Shown: positions 15,800 to 24,024 of the stretch, piece by piece
How the letters are laid out: every line of letters starts with the position of its first letter
Numbering within the stretch: the stretch's first letter is position 1
Assembly: GCF_002379085.1 (NCBI RefSeq)
Contig: NZ_NBZW01000001.1
Location: forward strand, 186,001 to 250,000
DNA: 64,000 nt
Reading direction: 5' to 3'
DNA from: Polaromonas sp. AET17H-212
GTDB lineage: Bacteria > Pseudomonadota > Gammaproteobacteria > Burkholderiales > Burkholderiaceae_C
The notes under the pieces: model-generated
Told to the model about the DNA's origin: nothing
What the model saw: the letters and a program-made list of their open reading frames with translations, nothing else
Database searches by the model: none
Position numbers and translations under genes: made by a program

Positions 15800-17065
15800 A
15801 TGCGACGTTTTTTTCCGCTGCGGCCCCTGGTGTTGATGATGGCAGCCGGCCTCCCCCTGGCTTGCTTGGCAGACAACGATGACGAAGTAGCCGACCTGCG
15901 CCGGCAGGTACAGGCGTTGACCCAGCGTGTTGACACGCAGCAGTCGTCTCTGCGAGTGCTGGCCGCGCGCTTGCAGCAGCTTGAGGCGGCAGGCCCTGGC
16001 CAGGCGCGCATGGTGAGAACGGTCGATGCCGCCCAGCCCGATGGGTCCGCAGGCCAGGAGCCTGCCTCCGCAGAGGGTAGCGGTGCAGAGAAGGTCGTCC
16101 GGGAGGCACCGCCTTCGCGCAGTGCCGAGGCGGTGTACCGGGAACAGAGCGCCATGTTCGACCGCAAGTTCACCCTGGAAACCGGCGTGAGTTATTCGCA
16201 CTCGAACCGGCGGGACCTTTTCCTCAATGGTTTTCTGGCGCTGGATGCGATCTTTCTCGGGCAGATCAATCTTGACCGCATCAAGGCCGACACCCTGACC
16301 TTTGACGTGACGGGGCGATATGCGCCCACGGACCGGCTCCAGTTCGATCTCAACGTGCCCTACCTGTACCGCTATTCCGCCTTTTCGTCGGTCGGCGCGG
16401 GTTTCAGTACCTCTGCCGTGGCCGAGAGAAATGTCTCGAACGGCGATGTGGGCGACGTCAGTGCCGGCGTGTTCTACCGCCTGATCCAGGAAAGTGCAGA
16501 CAGCCCCGACACCGTGCTCAACTTCCGCGTCAAGGCGCCGACCGGAACCAGCCCCTATGGCATCAAGTTCGCGGATACGCCGGATTCTGGCGGCAACCTG
16601 AAGGTTCCCGCGAAGTTGCCAACCGGCAATGGCGTGTGGGCCGCCTCGGCCGGGTTGAGCTTCATCAAGACGGTGGATCCGGCCATCCTGTTCGCCAACC
16701 TGGGCTACACGCACCACTTTGACCGCAGCTTCAACGACATCAGTTCGGACCCGAACACGCGAACACCGGGCAGCGTCAGGCTTGGCGACCAGTTTTCGCT
16801 GGGGGCGGGTTTCGCCTTTGCGCTCAACGAACGCATGAGCCTGAGCACCTCGTACTCGCACCGCTTTGCCAGAAAAGCGAAAATCCGCCAGGAGGGCCAA
16901 GGCTGGCAAACCGTCAATGGCAGCGACTCCAGCGCCGGTGTGCTCAACTTCGGCGTGACCTATGCCTTGTCGGACCGGCGGTCCATGGTGTTCAACCTCG
17001 GCATCGGCGTCACCGCCGACGCGCCGGACGTCACCATCGGGGTCAAGTTCCCCTTCAGCTTCTGA
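15800..17065 (+). CDS. fapF: FapF-like outer-membrane amyloid secretion channel
   Basis: 421 residues. A signal peptide (LVLMMAAGLPLACLA) is followed by a short heptad-rich coiled coil at about 28-65 (DDEVADLRRQVQALTQRV, LRVLAARLQQLE), then a linker, then a beta-barrel from about 115 to the end. The barrel shows alternating strands (FTLETGVSYSHSNR, LTFDVTGRYAPTDRLQFDLN) and ends in an aromatic residue (GVKFPFSF), the usual outer-membrane assembly signal. In Pseudomonas FapF is a trimeric barrel plugged by such a coiled coil, through which FapB/C/E leave the cell. It is the last gene of the operon and is convergent with an SDR gene. Confidence 0.88.
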   Translation: MRRFFPLRPLVLMMAAGLPLACLADNDDEVADLRRQVQALTQRVDTQQSSLRVLAARLQQLEAAGPGQARMVRTVDAAQPDGSAGQEPASAEGSGAEKVVREAPPSRSAEAVYREQSAMFDRKFTLETGVSYSHSNRRDLFLNGFLALDAIFLGQINLDRIKADTLTFDVTGRYAPTDRLQFDLNVPYLYRYSAFSSVGAGFSTSAVAERNVSNGDVGDVSAGVFYRLIQESADSPDTVLNFRVKAPTGTSPYGIKFADTPDSGGNLKVPAKLPTGNGVWAASAGLSFIKTVDPAILFANLGYTHHFDRSFNDISSDPNTRTPGSVRLGDQFSLGAGFAFALNERMSLSTSYSHRFARKAKIRQEGQGWQTVNGSDSSAGVLNFGVTYALSDRRSMVFNLGIGVTADAPDVTIGVKFPFSF

Positions 17066-17084
17066 GCGTAGCCAGGCTCCGTGC

Positions 17085-17990
17085 CTAGGCTTCGCGAAGG
17101 GCTTTTTTCAGCTGCTCGCCGATTTCCGGCTTGTGCGCAAACGGGTTGGTCGGGTTGCGCGCCTGCAGGATGTCCTCCAGCCGCGTCTGCACCGAGCCAA
17201 TCGCCTTGGGGTGGCTGTAGATGTAGAACTGGTTGGCGGCGATCGCGTCGAACACCTTCTGCGCCACGTCGGCCGCCGTTACCTTGCCGGAGCCAACCGC
17301 CTTGTCGCTCATGGCCTGGCCGATCAGCTGGCTTTTGGTCGGCTTGGCGGCAGGCAGATCATCGGGCCGGTTGCGCTGGCTCTGGCTGATGCCGGTGGGC
17401 ACGAAGAAGGGGCACAGCACCGAGGCACTGATCTGGTCGGTCACCAGCGCCAGGTCCTGGTACAGGGTTTCACTGAGGCTGACCACCGCATGTTTGCTGA
17501 CGTTGTAAATGCCCATGTTGGGAGCATTAAGCAGCCCGGCCATGCTCGCGGTATTGACGATGTGGCCCTGCCAGGCCGGGTCTTTTCCGGCGGCTTCCAG
17601 CATCATCGGCGTGAACACACGCACGCCGTGCGCCACGCCCATGAGGTTCACGCCGATGACCCATTCCCAGTCCTTCAGCGTGTTCTCCCAGATCAGTCCC
17701 CCTGCCCCGACACCGGCGTTGTTGAAGACAAAATGCGGCGCGCCGAAACGTGCCAGCACAGCGGCGCCGAGCGCTTCGACCTCGGCGGCCTTTGACACGT
17801 CGAGGCGGAAAGCCAGCACCTGCGCGCCGGCGGCCGTCATTTCAGCGGCAGCCTTGTCGAGCGCATCCTGCTGCACATCGGCAAGCACGAGGTTCATGCC
17901 GAGCCGGGCGCCTATGCGTGCGCACTCGAGGCCGAAGCCCGAGCCGGCACCGGTGAGAACGGCGGTTTTGCCTTTGAAATCCGTGATCAT
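17085..17990 (-). CDS. Short-chain dehydrogenase/reductase
   Basis: 301 residues. Classical SDR motifs are present: TGAGSGFG (13-20) for NAD(P), NNAG (90-93), Ser149, and YNVSK with Tyr162 and Lys166. The C-terminal 40 residues are longer than in the shortest family members (FDAIAANQFYIYSHPKAIGSVQTRLEDIL), as in a group of SDRs often found near fatty-acid genes. The start codon overlaps the stop of the upstream GNAT gene by one base (TGATG), so it is translationally coupled. The substrate is not evident. Confidence 0.88.
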   Translation of the reverse strand: MITDFKGKTAVLTGAGSGFGLECARIGARLGMNLVLADVQQDALDKAAAEMTAAGAQVLAFRLDVSKAAEVEALGAAVLARFGAPHFVFNNAGVGAGGLIWENTLKDWEWVIGVNLMGVAHGVRVFTPMMLEAAGKDPAWQGHIVNTASMAGLLNAPNMGIYNVSKHAVVSLSETLYQDLALVTDQISASVLCPFFVPTGISQSQRNRPDDLPAAKPTKSQLIGQAMSDKAVGSGKVTAADVAQKVFDAIAANQFYIYSHPKAIGSVQTRLEDILQARNPTNPFAHKPEIGEQLKKALREA

Positions 17991-18454
17991 CAGTAACTCC
18001 TTGAATGGGTGCGCAGCATCTCAACGTGGGGAATGCCGTCTTCGATGTACGGCGTGCCGGCGGTCAAAAAACCGTGCTGTAGATAAAACTTTTCAAGCCG
18101 CGCTTGCGCGCCTATGCGGATGGGCTGCGCACCCCACTGCCCGAAAACACAGGCGATGGCCTGCCGCATGAGTTCATGCCCCATGCCGCTTCCACGCAGC
18201 ATCTCGCGGGTGATCACCCGCCCTATGCTGGCTTCGGCAAACTTGACGCCGGCCGGGAAGCAGCGTGCATAAGCCACGAGTTGGCCCTCGGATACGCCAA
18301 GAACATGCACGGCCGCGTGGTCGGAGCCGTCCATGTCCTGATAGATGCCGGCCTGCTCCATCACGAAAACCTCCGTGCGAAGCTGCAGGACGTCATAAAG
18401 CTCGGGGGTGGTCAACGCAGCAAATGGGACGGCCCGCCAGGCGATCCCGCTCAT
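17990..18454 (-). CDS. GNAT N-acetyltransferase, ElaA-like
   Basis: 154 residues with the ElaA pattern: LYDVLQLRTEVFVMEQ near the N-terminus, GRVITREMLRGSGMGHELM as the acetyl-CoA loop (R..G.G), and FYLQHGF near the C-terminus. Acceptor unknown. It overlaps the GST-like gene by four bases (ATGA) and the SDR gene by one, so three genes are tightly coupled on the minus strand. Confidence 0.85.
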   Translation of the reverse strand: MSGIAWRAVPFAALTTPELYDVLQLRTEVFVMEQAGIYQDMDGSDHAAVHVLGVSEGQLVAYARCFPAGVKFAEASIGRVITREMLRGSGMGHELMRQAIACVFGQWGAQPIRIGAQARLEKFYLQHGFLTAGTPYIEDGIPHVEMLRTHSRSY

Positions 18455-19404
18455 GCCTGGGCGACTGCCTTCATTGCATACCCGATGCGCGGGAAATGCA
18501 CATGCACGGTGCCGGCTCTCTCGTCGGTGCGGCTCAAGGTGTAGTGCGTGCGGGTGGCGGCGATCAGCTCGCCTTCGGTGGGCTCGGGCCCGAAACTTTC
18601 GGCCGTGATGCTGACGCGGCTGCCCAGCGGGATGCCGTGTTCATCCTGAAAGGTGCTGTCAGTCAACAGGCCGTGGCCGACCGGCATGGGGTCGGCGGCT
18701 GCCGCTGCGGCGATGGCCTGGGCCGCATCGAATTTTTCCATGGTGCCGTGACCGATGGCGCTCATGCGGTCCATCCAGTCGAGCACGGCCGGTGTGAGCT
18801 GCAGGATGTCGGACACCACGGGCGTGCGCACCCGCGTGAACCACAGCGGGTGGTAGGCGGAAAAGTCGGCAATGCAGGGCACCTGGCCCAGCAGGAAAGG
18901 CTGTTCATCGAGCATGTCCGACAGGCGGCGCAGATACGACTTGTAGGCCGCGGCCGCGTCGGCCGGACGCAGGCGCACCATGCCGGCACTCATGGCCTTG
19001 CGGTCCTCGCTGAAGGCTTTTGCGGCTTCGGGCGGTGCACCGGCAAACATGTGGGCCGCGCCCCGGGGGCCCAGGTTGTGCGCCATGGCGGTCCAGAACA
19101 ACGTGCTGTCGGCCCACTGCGCCAGCGTGCGCGCCAGGCCCTTGCCCGGCTCGGGGTAAAGGGAGGGCACGGGCTGCAGGTGCTCGAGCACATCGGCGAT
19201 CAGCGCACTGTCGCAATAGATGTCGGCGCCAACCTGCAGGAAGGGTGTCTTGCGGTAGCCGCCGGTCAGCGCCAGCACGTCGGGCTTGGGCATGATGCCG
19301 GGAATGATCACCGACTTCCAGGCCAGCTGCTTGTAGCCGAGGATCAATCGGACCTTCTCGGAAAACGGTGAGGTCGGGTAGTGGTGAAGAATCAGGTCGG
19401 CCAT
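18451..19404 (-). CDS. Glutathione S-transferase-like protein
   Basis: 317 residues. The N-terminal thioredoxin-like domain starts LILHHYPTSPFSEKVRLIL, with YRKTPFLQVG and DSALIADVLE in the glutathione-binding positions. The helical C-terminal domain (about 95-220) contains LLGQVPCIADFSAYHPLWF. The last ~80 residues (HGLLTDSTFQDEHGIPLGSRVSITAESFGP) are an extra beta-rich extension not found in ordinary GSTs of 200-220 residues. Substrate unknown. It is the head of a three-gene coupled set, preceded by an inverted-repeat pair at 19422-19492 that separates it from aidB. Confidence 0.85.
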   Translation of the reverse strand: MADLILHHYPTSPFSEKVRLILGYKQLAWKSVIIPGIMPKPDVLALTGGYRKTPFLQVGADIYCDSALIADVLEHLQPVPSLYPEPGKGLARTLAQWADSTLFWTAMAHNLGPRGAAHMFAGAPPEAAKAFSEDRKAMSAGMVRLRPADAAAAYKSYLRRLSDMLDEQPFLLGQVPCIADFSAYHPLWFTRVRTPVVSDILQLTPAVLDWMDRMSAIGHGTMEKFDAAQAIAAAAAADPMPVGHGLLTDSTFQDEHGIPLGSRVSITAESFGPEPTEGELIAATRTHYTLSRTDERAGTVHVHFPRIGYAMKAVAQA

Positions 19405-19421
19405 GGGAGCTCCAGTTGACC

Positions 19422-19492
19422 GTCATCCCGGGCTTGACCCGGGATCCATGACGGCGTGCCAGGGAGGGATTGCGGATCAAGTCCGCAATGAC
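19422..19492. repeat. Inverted pair of palindromic repeats (family D, REP-like doublet)
   Basis: Two hairpins face each other. The first has arms ATCCCGGG/CCCGGGAT around loop CTTGA (19425-19445). The second has arms ATTGCGGA/TCCGCAAT around loop TCAAG (19469-19489). The loops are reverse complements, and the flanks GTCAT...GGATCC / GGATTG...ATGAC also mirror each other, so two copies of one repeat are inverted with about 19 bp between them. The doublet occupies the whole aidB to GST-like gap and may stop or stabilise the aidB transcript. Confidence 0.75.
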
Positions 19493-19504
19493 AAGAACAG
19501 GTGT

Positions 19505-21145
19505 TCATCGCGGCATGGCGCGGGTGATCAGGGCGTCGAAGTCCACATCGGCGCCCAGGGTGCCGAAAGCCTGGCCCCAGTCGCCGCCCAGCCGTGAATC
19601 GCAGAAAGCCTCGAACACGGCCGCGGGGGCGCTCTGATACAGCAACGCGGCCTGCACGGCCAGCGCCACGTCCTGCGCCAGCCGCCGGGCCTCCATTTCG
19701 TTGGCCATCTCCTCGACTCGGGTCGGCAAGGCCGCAGCCAGCCGGTCCAGCGCCGGGTGTGCACCTTGGGCGGGTGCCAGTTCCTGCGCCAGCGCGGCGG
19801 GCGCATCGGCCTTGCGCAAGGCGCGCAGCAGGTCCAGCGCCATGATGTTGCCGGCGCCCTCCCAGATCGAGTTGAGCGGCATCTCGCGGTAGATGCGGGC
19901 CATGATGCCTTCGCCGCCCTCCTCCACATACCCATTGCCGCCCAGGCACTCCATGGCTTCCTGCGCAAAGTGACTGCCGCGTTTGCAGATCCAGAACTTG
20001 GCGACCGGCGTGAGCAGGCGCGCCATCGCCTGCTCGTGCGGGTCGGCACTGTTGTCAAAGGCCCGGGCCAGCCGGATGGACAGCGCGGTGGCGGCTTCGG
20101 ATTCGAGCGCGAGATCGGCCAGCACGTTGCGCATCAGCGGCTGGTCAATCAGCGGCCTGCCGAAGGCCTCGCGTTGGGCGCAATGGTTGAGCGCAATGCT
20201 GAGCGCCTGGCGCATCAGGCCGCTGGTGCCGAGTGCGCAGTCCAGCCGTGTCATGGTGCCCATCTCGAGGATTTGCGGCACGCCGCGGCCTTCCTCGCCG
20301 ATCAGCCAGGCGGTGGCGCTGTCGAACTCGACTTCAGAGCTCGCATTGGCCTTGTTGCCGAGTTTGTCTTTCAGGCGCTGGATGTGGATCGCGTTGAGGC
20401 TCTTGTCGGGAAGAACGCGCGGAATGAAGAAGCAGCTCAAGCCCGCGGGCGCCTGGGCCAACACCAGGAAGGCGTCGCACATGGGCGCCGAGAAGAACCA
20501 CTTGTGGCCGGTCAGGCGAAAGCGCCGGCCCCAACCGTCGCTGCCATCGGGCACGGCCTGCGTCGTGTTGGCGCGCACGTCGGAGCCGCCCTGCTTCTCG
20601 GTCATGCCCATGCCCATGGTCACACCGGTTTTTTCCGAGAACAGCTTGAGCGCCGGATCGTAGGCGCGGCTCGTGAGTCTTGGCGCCCAGTCGGCGTGGA
20701 TGGCGGCGTTGTCGCGCAGCGCCGGCGTGACCGCGTAAGTCATGGAGATCGGGCAGAGGATGGAGGGTTCCAGCTCCGTGAACAGCATGAAACCGGCAGC
20801 CCTGCGCACGTGCGGCGATGGCCCTTCGCCGTTCCACGGCGTGCCATGCAGTCCGGCCCTGGTTGCGGCATCCATGAGCACGTGATAACTCGGGTGAAAC
20901 TCCACCTGGTCCACCCGCCGGCCGAAGCGGTCGTGGCTGTGCAGCTGCGGCGTGTGGGTGTTGGCCAGCCGCGCATGGGTTTGCATGGCGGTGCTGCCAA
21001 GGCTTGCCCCCAGCGCACTCAGTTCCGCCGTGGCCAACTGCGGCGCATTGAACTTCAACGCGTCGCGCAGGCCCTGGTTGGTGTCGAACAGGTTGTAGTC
21101 GGCCAGCGGCGCGGGCTGGTTGAAGACCTCATGGGTGGCGTTCAT
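19505..21145 (-). CDS. aidB: AidB-like acyl-CoA dehydrogenase family protein
   Basis: 546 residues, the size of E. coli AidB (541). It shares the AidB-specific blocks VFNQPAPLADYNL at the start, RLANTHTPQL, FHPSYHVLMDA, GMGMTEKQGGSDVRANTT, GHKWFFSAPMCDAFLVLAQ, LSCFFIPR, RLKDKLGNKANASSEVEF, KRGSHFAQEAMECLGGNGY and REMPLNSIWEGAGNIM. AidB is a tetrameric flavoprotein of the adaptive response to alkylating agents, with weak isovaleryl-CoA dehydrogenase activity and DNA binding. No ada gene is adjacent. Here it lies within a beta-oxidation neighbourhood, so a metabolic role is also possible. Confidence 0.88.
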   Translation of the reverse strand: MNATHEVFNQPAPLADYNLFDTNQGLRDALKFNAPQLATAELSALGASLGSTAMQTHARLANTHTPQLHSHDRFGRRVDQVEFHPSYHVLMDAATRAGLHGTPWNGEGPSPHVRRAAGFMLFTELEPSILCPISMTYAVTPALRDNAAIHADWAPRLTSRAYDPALKLFSEKTGVTMGMGMTEKQGGSDVRANTTQAVPDGSDGWGRRFRLTGHKWFFSAPMCDAFLVLAQAPAGLSCFFIPRVLPDKSLNAIHIQRLKDKLGNKANASSEVEFDSATAWLIGEEGRGVPQILEMGTMTRLDCALGTSGLMRQALSIALNHCAQREAFGRPLIDQPLMRNVLADLALESEAATALSIRLARAFDNSADPHEQAMARLLTPVAKFWICKRGSHFAQEAMECLGGNGYVEEGGEGIMARIYREMPLNSIWEGAGNIMALDLLRALRKADAPAALAQELAPAQGAHPALDRLAAALPTRVEEMANEMEARRLAQDVALAVQAALLYQSAPAAVFEAFCDSRLGGDWGQAFGTLGADVDFDALITRAMPR

Positions 21146-21178
21146 GGCATCCCTTTCAGCGGCGAAAAAACTGCCGTG

Positions 21179-22195
21179 TCAGATCAGTTTGACCAGTTGT
21201 TTGCCAAAGTTTTTGCCTTTGAGCAAACCCAGGAAGGATTCCGGCGCAGCCGCAATGCCCTGCGCAATGGTTTCGCGCGGCTTGAGCTTGCCGGTGGCGA
21301 CCAGGGTGCCGAGTTCCTTCAGGGCCTCGGGCCAGACTTCCATGTGTTCGCTGACGATGAAACCCTGGATCTTCAGGCGATTGGTCAGGATCAGCTGCGG
21401 ATAGGTCATGGGCAGCGGCTGGCCGTCATAACCGGCAATCATGCCGCACAGCGCGATGCGGCCGAAAGCGTTCATGCGTGAGAGTACGGCGTCCAGGACC
21501 ATGCCACCGACGTTCTCGAAGTAGCCGTCGATGCCGTTGGGGCAGGCTTCCTTGAGCGCTTTCGACAGCGACGCCGCGTCCTTGTGCTGCTTGTAGTCGA
21601 TGCAGGCGTCAAAGCCGAGCTCTTCCACCGCGTATCTGCATTTGTCCGGTCCGCCGGCAATGCCGACCGCGCGGCAGCCGCGCGCCTTGGCCAGGGCGCC
21701 AAAAGCGCTGCCCACGGCACCGGTAGCTGCGCTGACCACCAACGTCTCGCCGGCTTTGGGTTCAATGATTTTCACCAGGCCGTACCAGGCGGTGACACCC
21801 GGCATGCCCACGGCACCCAGGTAATGCGACAGCGGCACATGGGTGGTGTCCACCTTGCGCAGCGCGCCGGGCTGGGTCGCATCAACAACGCTGTACTCCT
21901 GCCAGCCGCCCATGCCGACCACCTTGTCACCGACGGCGAACTTCGGGTTTTTCGACTCGACCACCTCGCCGGCCGTGCCGCCGCCCATGACCTGGCCCAG
22001 CGCCTGTGGCTGGGCATAACTCTTGGCGTCGTTCATGCGGCCGCGCATGTAGGGGTCCAGGCTCAGGTAATGGTGGCGCACCAGCACCTGGCCGTCCTGC
22101 AGCGGCGGCGTGTCGCTGCTGACCAGCTTGAAGTTGCTGGCGACGGCTTCGCCGGTGGGACGGTTGTCGAGAAGGATTTGCTGGTTGAGTGGCAT
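21179..22195 (-). CDS. Zinc-independent MDR-family NADP-dependent oxidoreductase (CurA-like)
   Basis: 338 residues from ATG 22195, which has AGGAGA about 8 nt upstream; the frame stays open further 5'. The start MPLNQQILLDNRPTGEAV and the motifs YLSLDPYMRGRMND, GMPGVTAWYGL, VVSAATGAVGSAFGALAKARGCR (nucleotide site AATGAVGS), FENVGGMVLDAVL and YPQLILTNRLKIQGFIV are those of the prostaglandin-reductase/CurA branch. These enzymes reduce alpha,beta-unsaturated carbonyls with NADPH. It follows the thioesterase gene on the minus strand, with a family-A repeat in the gap. Confidence 0.88.
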   Translation of the reverse strand: MPLNQQILLDNRPTGEAVASNFKLVSSDTPPLQDGQVLVRHHYLSLDPYMRGRMNDAKSYAQPQALGQVMGGGTAGEVVESKNPKFAVGDKVVGMGGWQEYSVVDATQPGALRKVDTTHVPLSHYLGAVGMPGVTAWYGLVKIIEPKAGETLVVSAATGAVGSAFGALAKARGCRAVGIAGGPDKCRYAVEELGFDACIDYKQHKDAASLSKALKEACPNGIDGYFENVGGMVLDAVLSRMNAFGRIALCGMIAGYDGQPLPMTYPQLILTNRLKIQGFIVSEHMEVWPEALKELGTLVATGKLKPRETIAQGIAAAPESFLGLLKGKNFGKQLVKLI

Positions 22196-22219
22196 GTGGT
22201 GTCTCCTGGGGAAATGAGG

Positions 22220-22277
22220 TTTGCTATTGATTTGAGAGCTACTGGCGCCCGAGGAATAAGGGCTGGAGCACGATTTG
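22220..22277 (+). repeat. Dispersed repeat family A, copy 2 (intergenic)
   Basis: Full-length copy: TTGCTATTGATTTGAGAGCT, then CTGGCGCCCGA, then AAGGGCTGGAG, then GATTTG. It sits between the thioesterase stop and the CurA-like start. Confidence 0.7.
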
Positions 22278-22301
22278 TCTTGCAAAAATACGTTCTGCCC
22301 A

Positions 22302-22748
22302 CTAGTCCGTCGAAATGACGGCCTGGAGGGCATTCACCCCTTTTGGGCCCACCGCCAGGCGTTTGACGTACTTGAAGGTGCCGGTGGCATGCGAACAGAT
22401 GCGACCCTGGTCGTCGTACACCGAGCCTTCGGTGAAGGCCATGGTCGCCGTGCGGTGGATCAGCCGACCCTTGGCCGTCAGCTTGCTGCCGTCGCCAGGC
22501 GCCGGACGCATGAAGCTGGTTTTCATTTCGATGGTGACCACGCCCATGTCCTGCTGCACGCTGCGCGCCGCTGTCGCCATGACCACGTCCTGCAGCGTCA
22601 TCAGTGCGCCGCCGTGCGTGACGTGAAACGAGTTCAGGTGCTCGGCCCGGGGCGTGTAGTCGATCTGCGAGGCCCCGCCTTCGAACAGCACGAGCTCGAA
22701 ACCGAGGTGGTTGACAAAGGGAATCTCGACGCCGAAGCTCATAGACAT
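22302..22748 (-). CDS. PaaI-type hotdog-fold thioesterase
   Basis: 148 residues. The hotdog signature is clear: HLNSFHVTHGGALMTLQDVVMATAA, with the HGG turn and an acidic residue in the following helix (Asp54), then VVTIEMKTSFMRPAPG and LTAKGRLIHRTATMAFTEGSVYDDQGRICSHATGTF. The family hydrolyses acyl-CoA thioesters in the cytoplasm and often clears stalled intermediates of ring or fatty-acid degradation. Two Met codons compete for the start (22748 and 22742). It lies between an SDR and a CurA-like reductase on the same strand. Confidence 0.88.
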   Translation of the reverse strand: MSMSFGVEIPFVNHLGFELVLFEGGASQIDYTPRAEHLNSFHVTHGGALMTLQDVVMATAARSVQQDMGVVTIEMKTSFMRPAPGDGSKLTAKGRLIHRTATMAFTEGSVYDDQGRICSHATGTFKYVKRLAVGPKGVNALQAVISTD

Positions 22749-22792
22749 ATCGCCAGTGGGGGCAGTGCAGCACGCAAAGCCATAAGGGTGGG

Positions 22793-22917
22793 AGCTCCCT
22801 CCTGACCAGCCGGGGCCGCGGAACCGGCTTTGCCGGGCCGCAGGCGCAGCGCCCCCTTACCAGTGCAAGGGGCAGAGAGCCGCCGCAGGCTCGAAGCGAG
22901 CGAACGTGGGGGCTTCA
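22793..22917 (-). repeat. Dispersed repeat family B, copy 1 (after the SDR gene)
   Basis: Read on the minus strand it begins GAAGCCCCCACGTTCGCTCG just after the SDR stop. It continues with a C/G-rich dyad region, GCGCTGCGCCTGCGGCCCGG, CAAAGCCGGTTCCGCGG and CCCCGGCTGG. Sister copies lie after crp, msrB and dapD, in sense orientation in every case. Confidence 0.75.
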
Positions 22918-22920
22918 TTT

Positions 22921-23712
22921 CTAACCACCTGTTACCGAAGACACGCCGCCGTCCACGGCCATCCATTGCGCTGTGATGTGTTTGCCGGCGTCCGACGCGT
23001 ACAGCACACACAGGCCCTTGAGGTCTTCGTCGTCGCCCAGTCGCTGCAGCGGTGCGTGGGCGGCCAGTTTTTCCTCGCCCAGGGCCTTGAGCGTGCCCAT
23101 GGTCATCTTGCTCGGGAAAAAACCGGGGCAGATGGCGTTGACGGTGATGTTGTACTTGCCCCATTCGCAGCCCAGCGCGCGCGTGAAGTTGATCACCGCG
23201 CCCTTGGACGTGTTGTAGGCCACGGTGGTCATCTCGGGTGGATTGCCGCCCAGGCCGGCGATGGAGGCGATATTGATGATGCGGCCGGAACGGCGCGCAA
23301 TCATGCTGTGTTTGGCAATGTGCTGGCTCAGGATGAAGTAGCCGCGGATGTTCAGGTTCATGACCTTGTCCCAGGCTTCGACCGGGTGGTCTTCGGCCGG
23401 CGCGCCCCAGGCGGCGCCCGCGTTGTTGACGAGGATGTCCACATGGCCGAAGCGCTTGATGGTTTCATCGGCCAGCGCGCGGATGTCCGCTTCTTTCGAA
23501 CAATCGGCAGCGATCCAGTCGACGTCGATGCCGGCGGCCTTGAGTTCGGCCGCAGACTCCTGCAGGTCTTCGGCCTTGCGCGAGCTCAGCATGATTTTGG
23601 CGCCGGCTTCGCCCAGCGCCTGCGCCAGCTGCAGGCCCAAGCCGCGCGAACCGCCGGTGACGAGGGCGGTCTTGCCGGTGAGATCGAACAGCTGCTGGAT
23701 GGTACGGGTCAT
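22921..23712 (-). CDS. Short-chain dehydrogenase/reductase
   Basis: 263 residues from ATG 23712 (AAGGAA upstream). Motifs: TGGSRGLG (19-26), NNAG (96-99), Ser150, YNTSK with Tyr166 and Lys170, and PGFFPSKMT. This fits the FabG/gluconate-dehydrogenase branch with NADP preference. It is located between a small membrane-protein gene and a thioesterase on the same strand as the acyl-CoA genes, so it probably acts on an acyl or alcohol intermediate. The exact substrate cannot be read. Confidence 0.88.
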   Translation of the reverse strand: MTRTIQQLFDLTGKTALVTGGSRGLGLQLAQALGEAGAKIMLSSRKAEDLQESAAELKAAGIDVDWIAADCSKEADIRALADETIKRFGHVDILVNNAGAAWGAPAEDHPVEAWDKVMNLNIRGYFILSQHIAKHSMIARRSGRIINIASIAGLGGNPPEMTTVAYNTSKGAVINFTRALGCEWGKYNITVNAICPGFFPSKMTMGTLKALGEEKLAAHAPLQRLGDDEDLKGLCVLYASDAGKHITAQWMAVDGGVSSVTGG

Positions 23713-23793
23713 GAGGGGTTCCTTGTTGTTGGGGGGAAGATGGGAACGAGTGTCGCGCAAAGCGCGCCTGCCGGCTGTCGCAGGGCGGACCGG

Positions 23794-24024
23794 TCAGTCG
23801 CTGCTGGTGAGGCGGGAGCGCACGTAGATCAGCACAAAACCGATGGCCGCCACGACGCCGCCGCCGACCACCATGGACCAGCCGAGGGCGTCATCCCTGC
23901 GCTGCACCGACAGGCCCAGCACCAGCGTGAGCAGCCCGCCGTAGATCAGGATCCAGATCAGTTGCTGCAGCCGGGCAATCGACTTGCTCGACGTGGTACT
24001 GCCTGATTCCTTGAAAAAACCCAT
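23794..24024 (-). CDS. Small two-helix membrane protein
   Basis: 76 residues. Two hydrophobic helices (about 21-39 and 49-67) are separated by a charged loop (VQRRDDALG). The N-terminus is polar and Ser-rich, and the C-terminus is RSRLTSSD. The start overlaps the stop of the acyl-CoA dehydrogenase gene by one base (TGATG), so it is translationally coupled to that enzyme. I do not recognise a family. A membrane anchor or partner for the dehydrogenase is possible. Confidence 0.65.
   Translation of the reverse strand: MGFFKESGSTTSSKSIARLQQLIWILIYGGLLTLVLGLSVQRRDDALGWSMVVGGGVVAAIGFVLIYVRSRLTSSD

Noticed and set aside
17066-17110. Possible terminator for fapF (CTTCGCGAAG then GGCTTTTTT)
   Set aside because: The palindrome lies inside the 3' end of the convergent SDR gene and forms only a very short stem; not secure.
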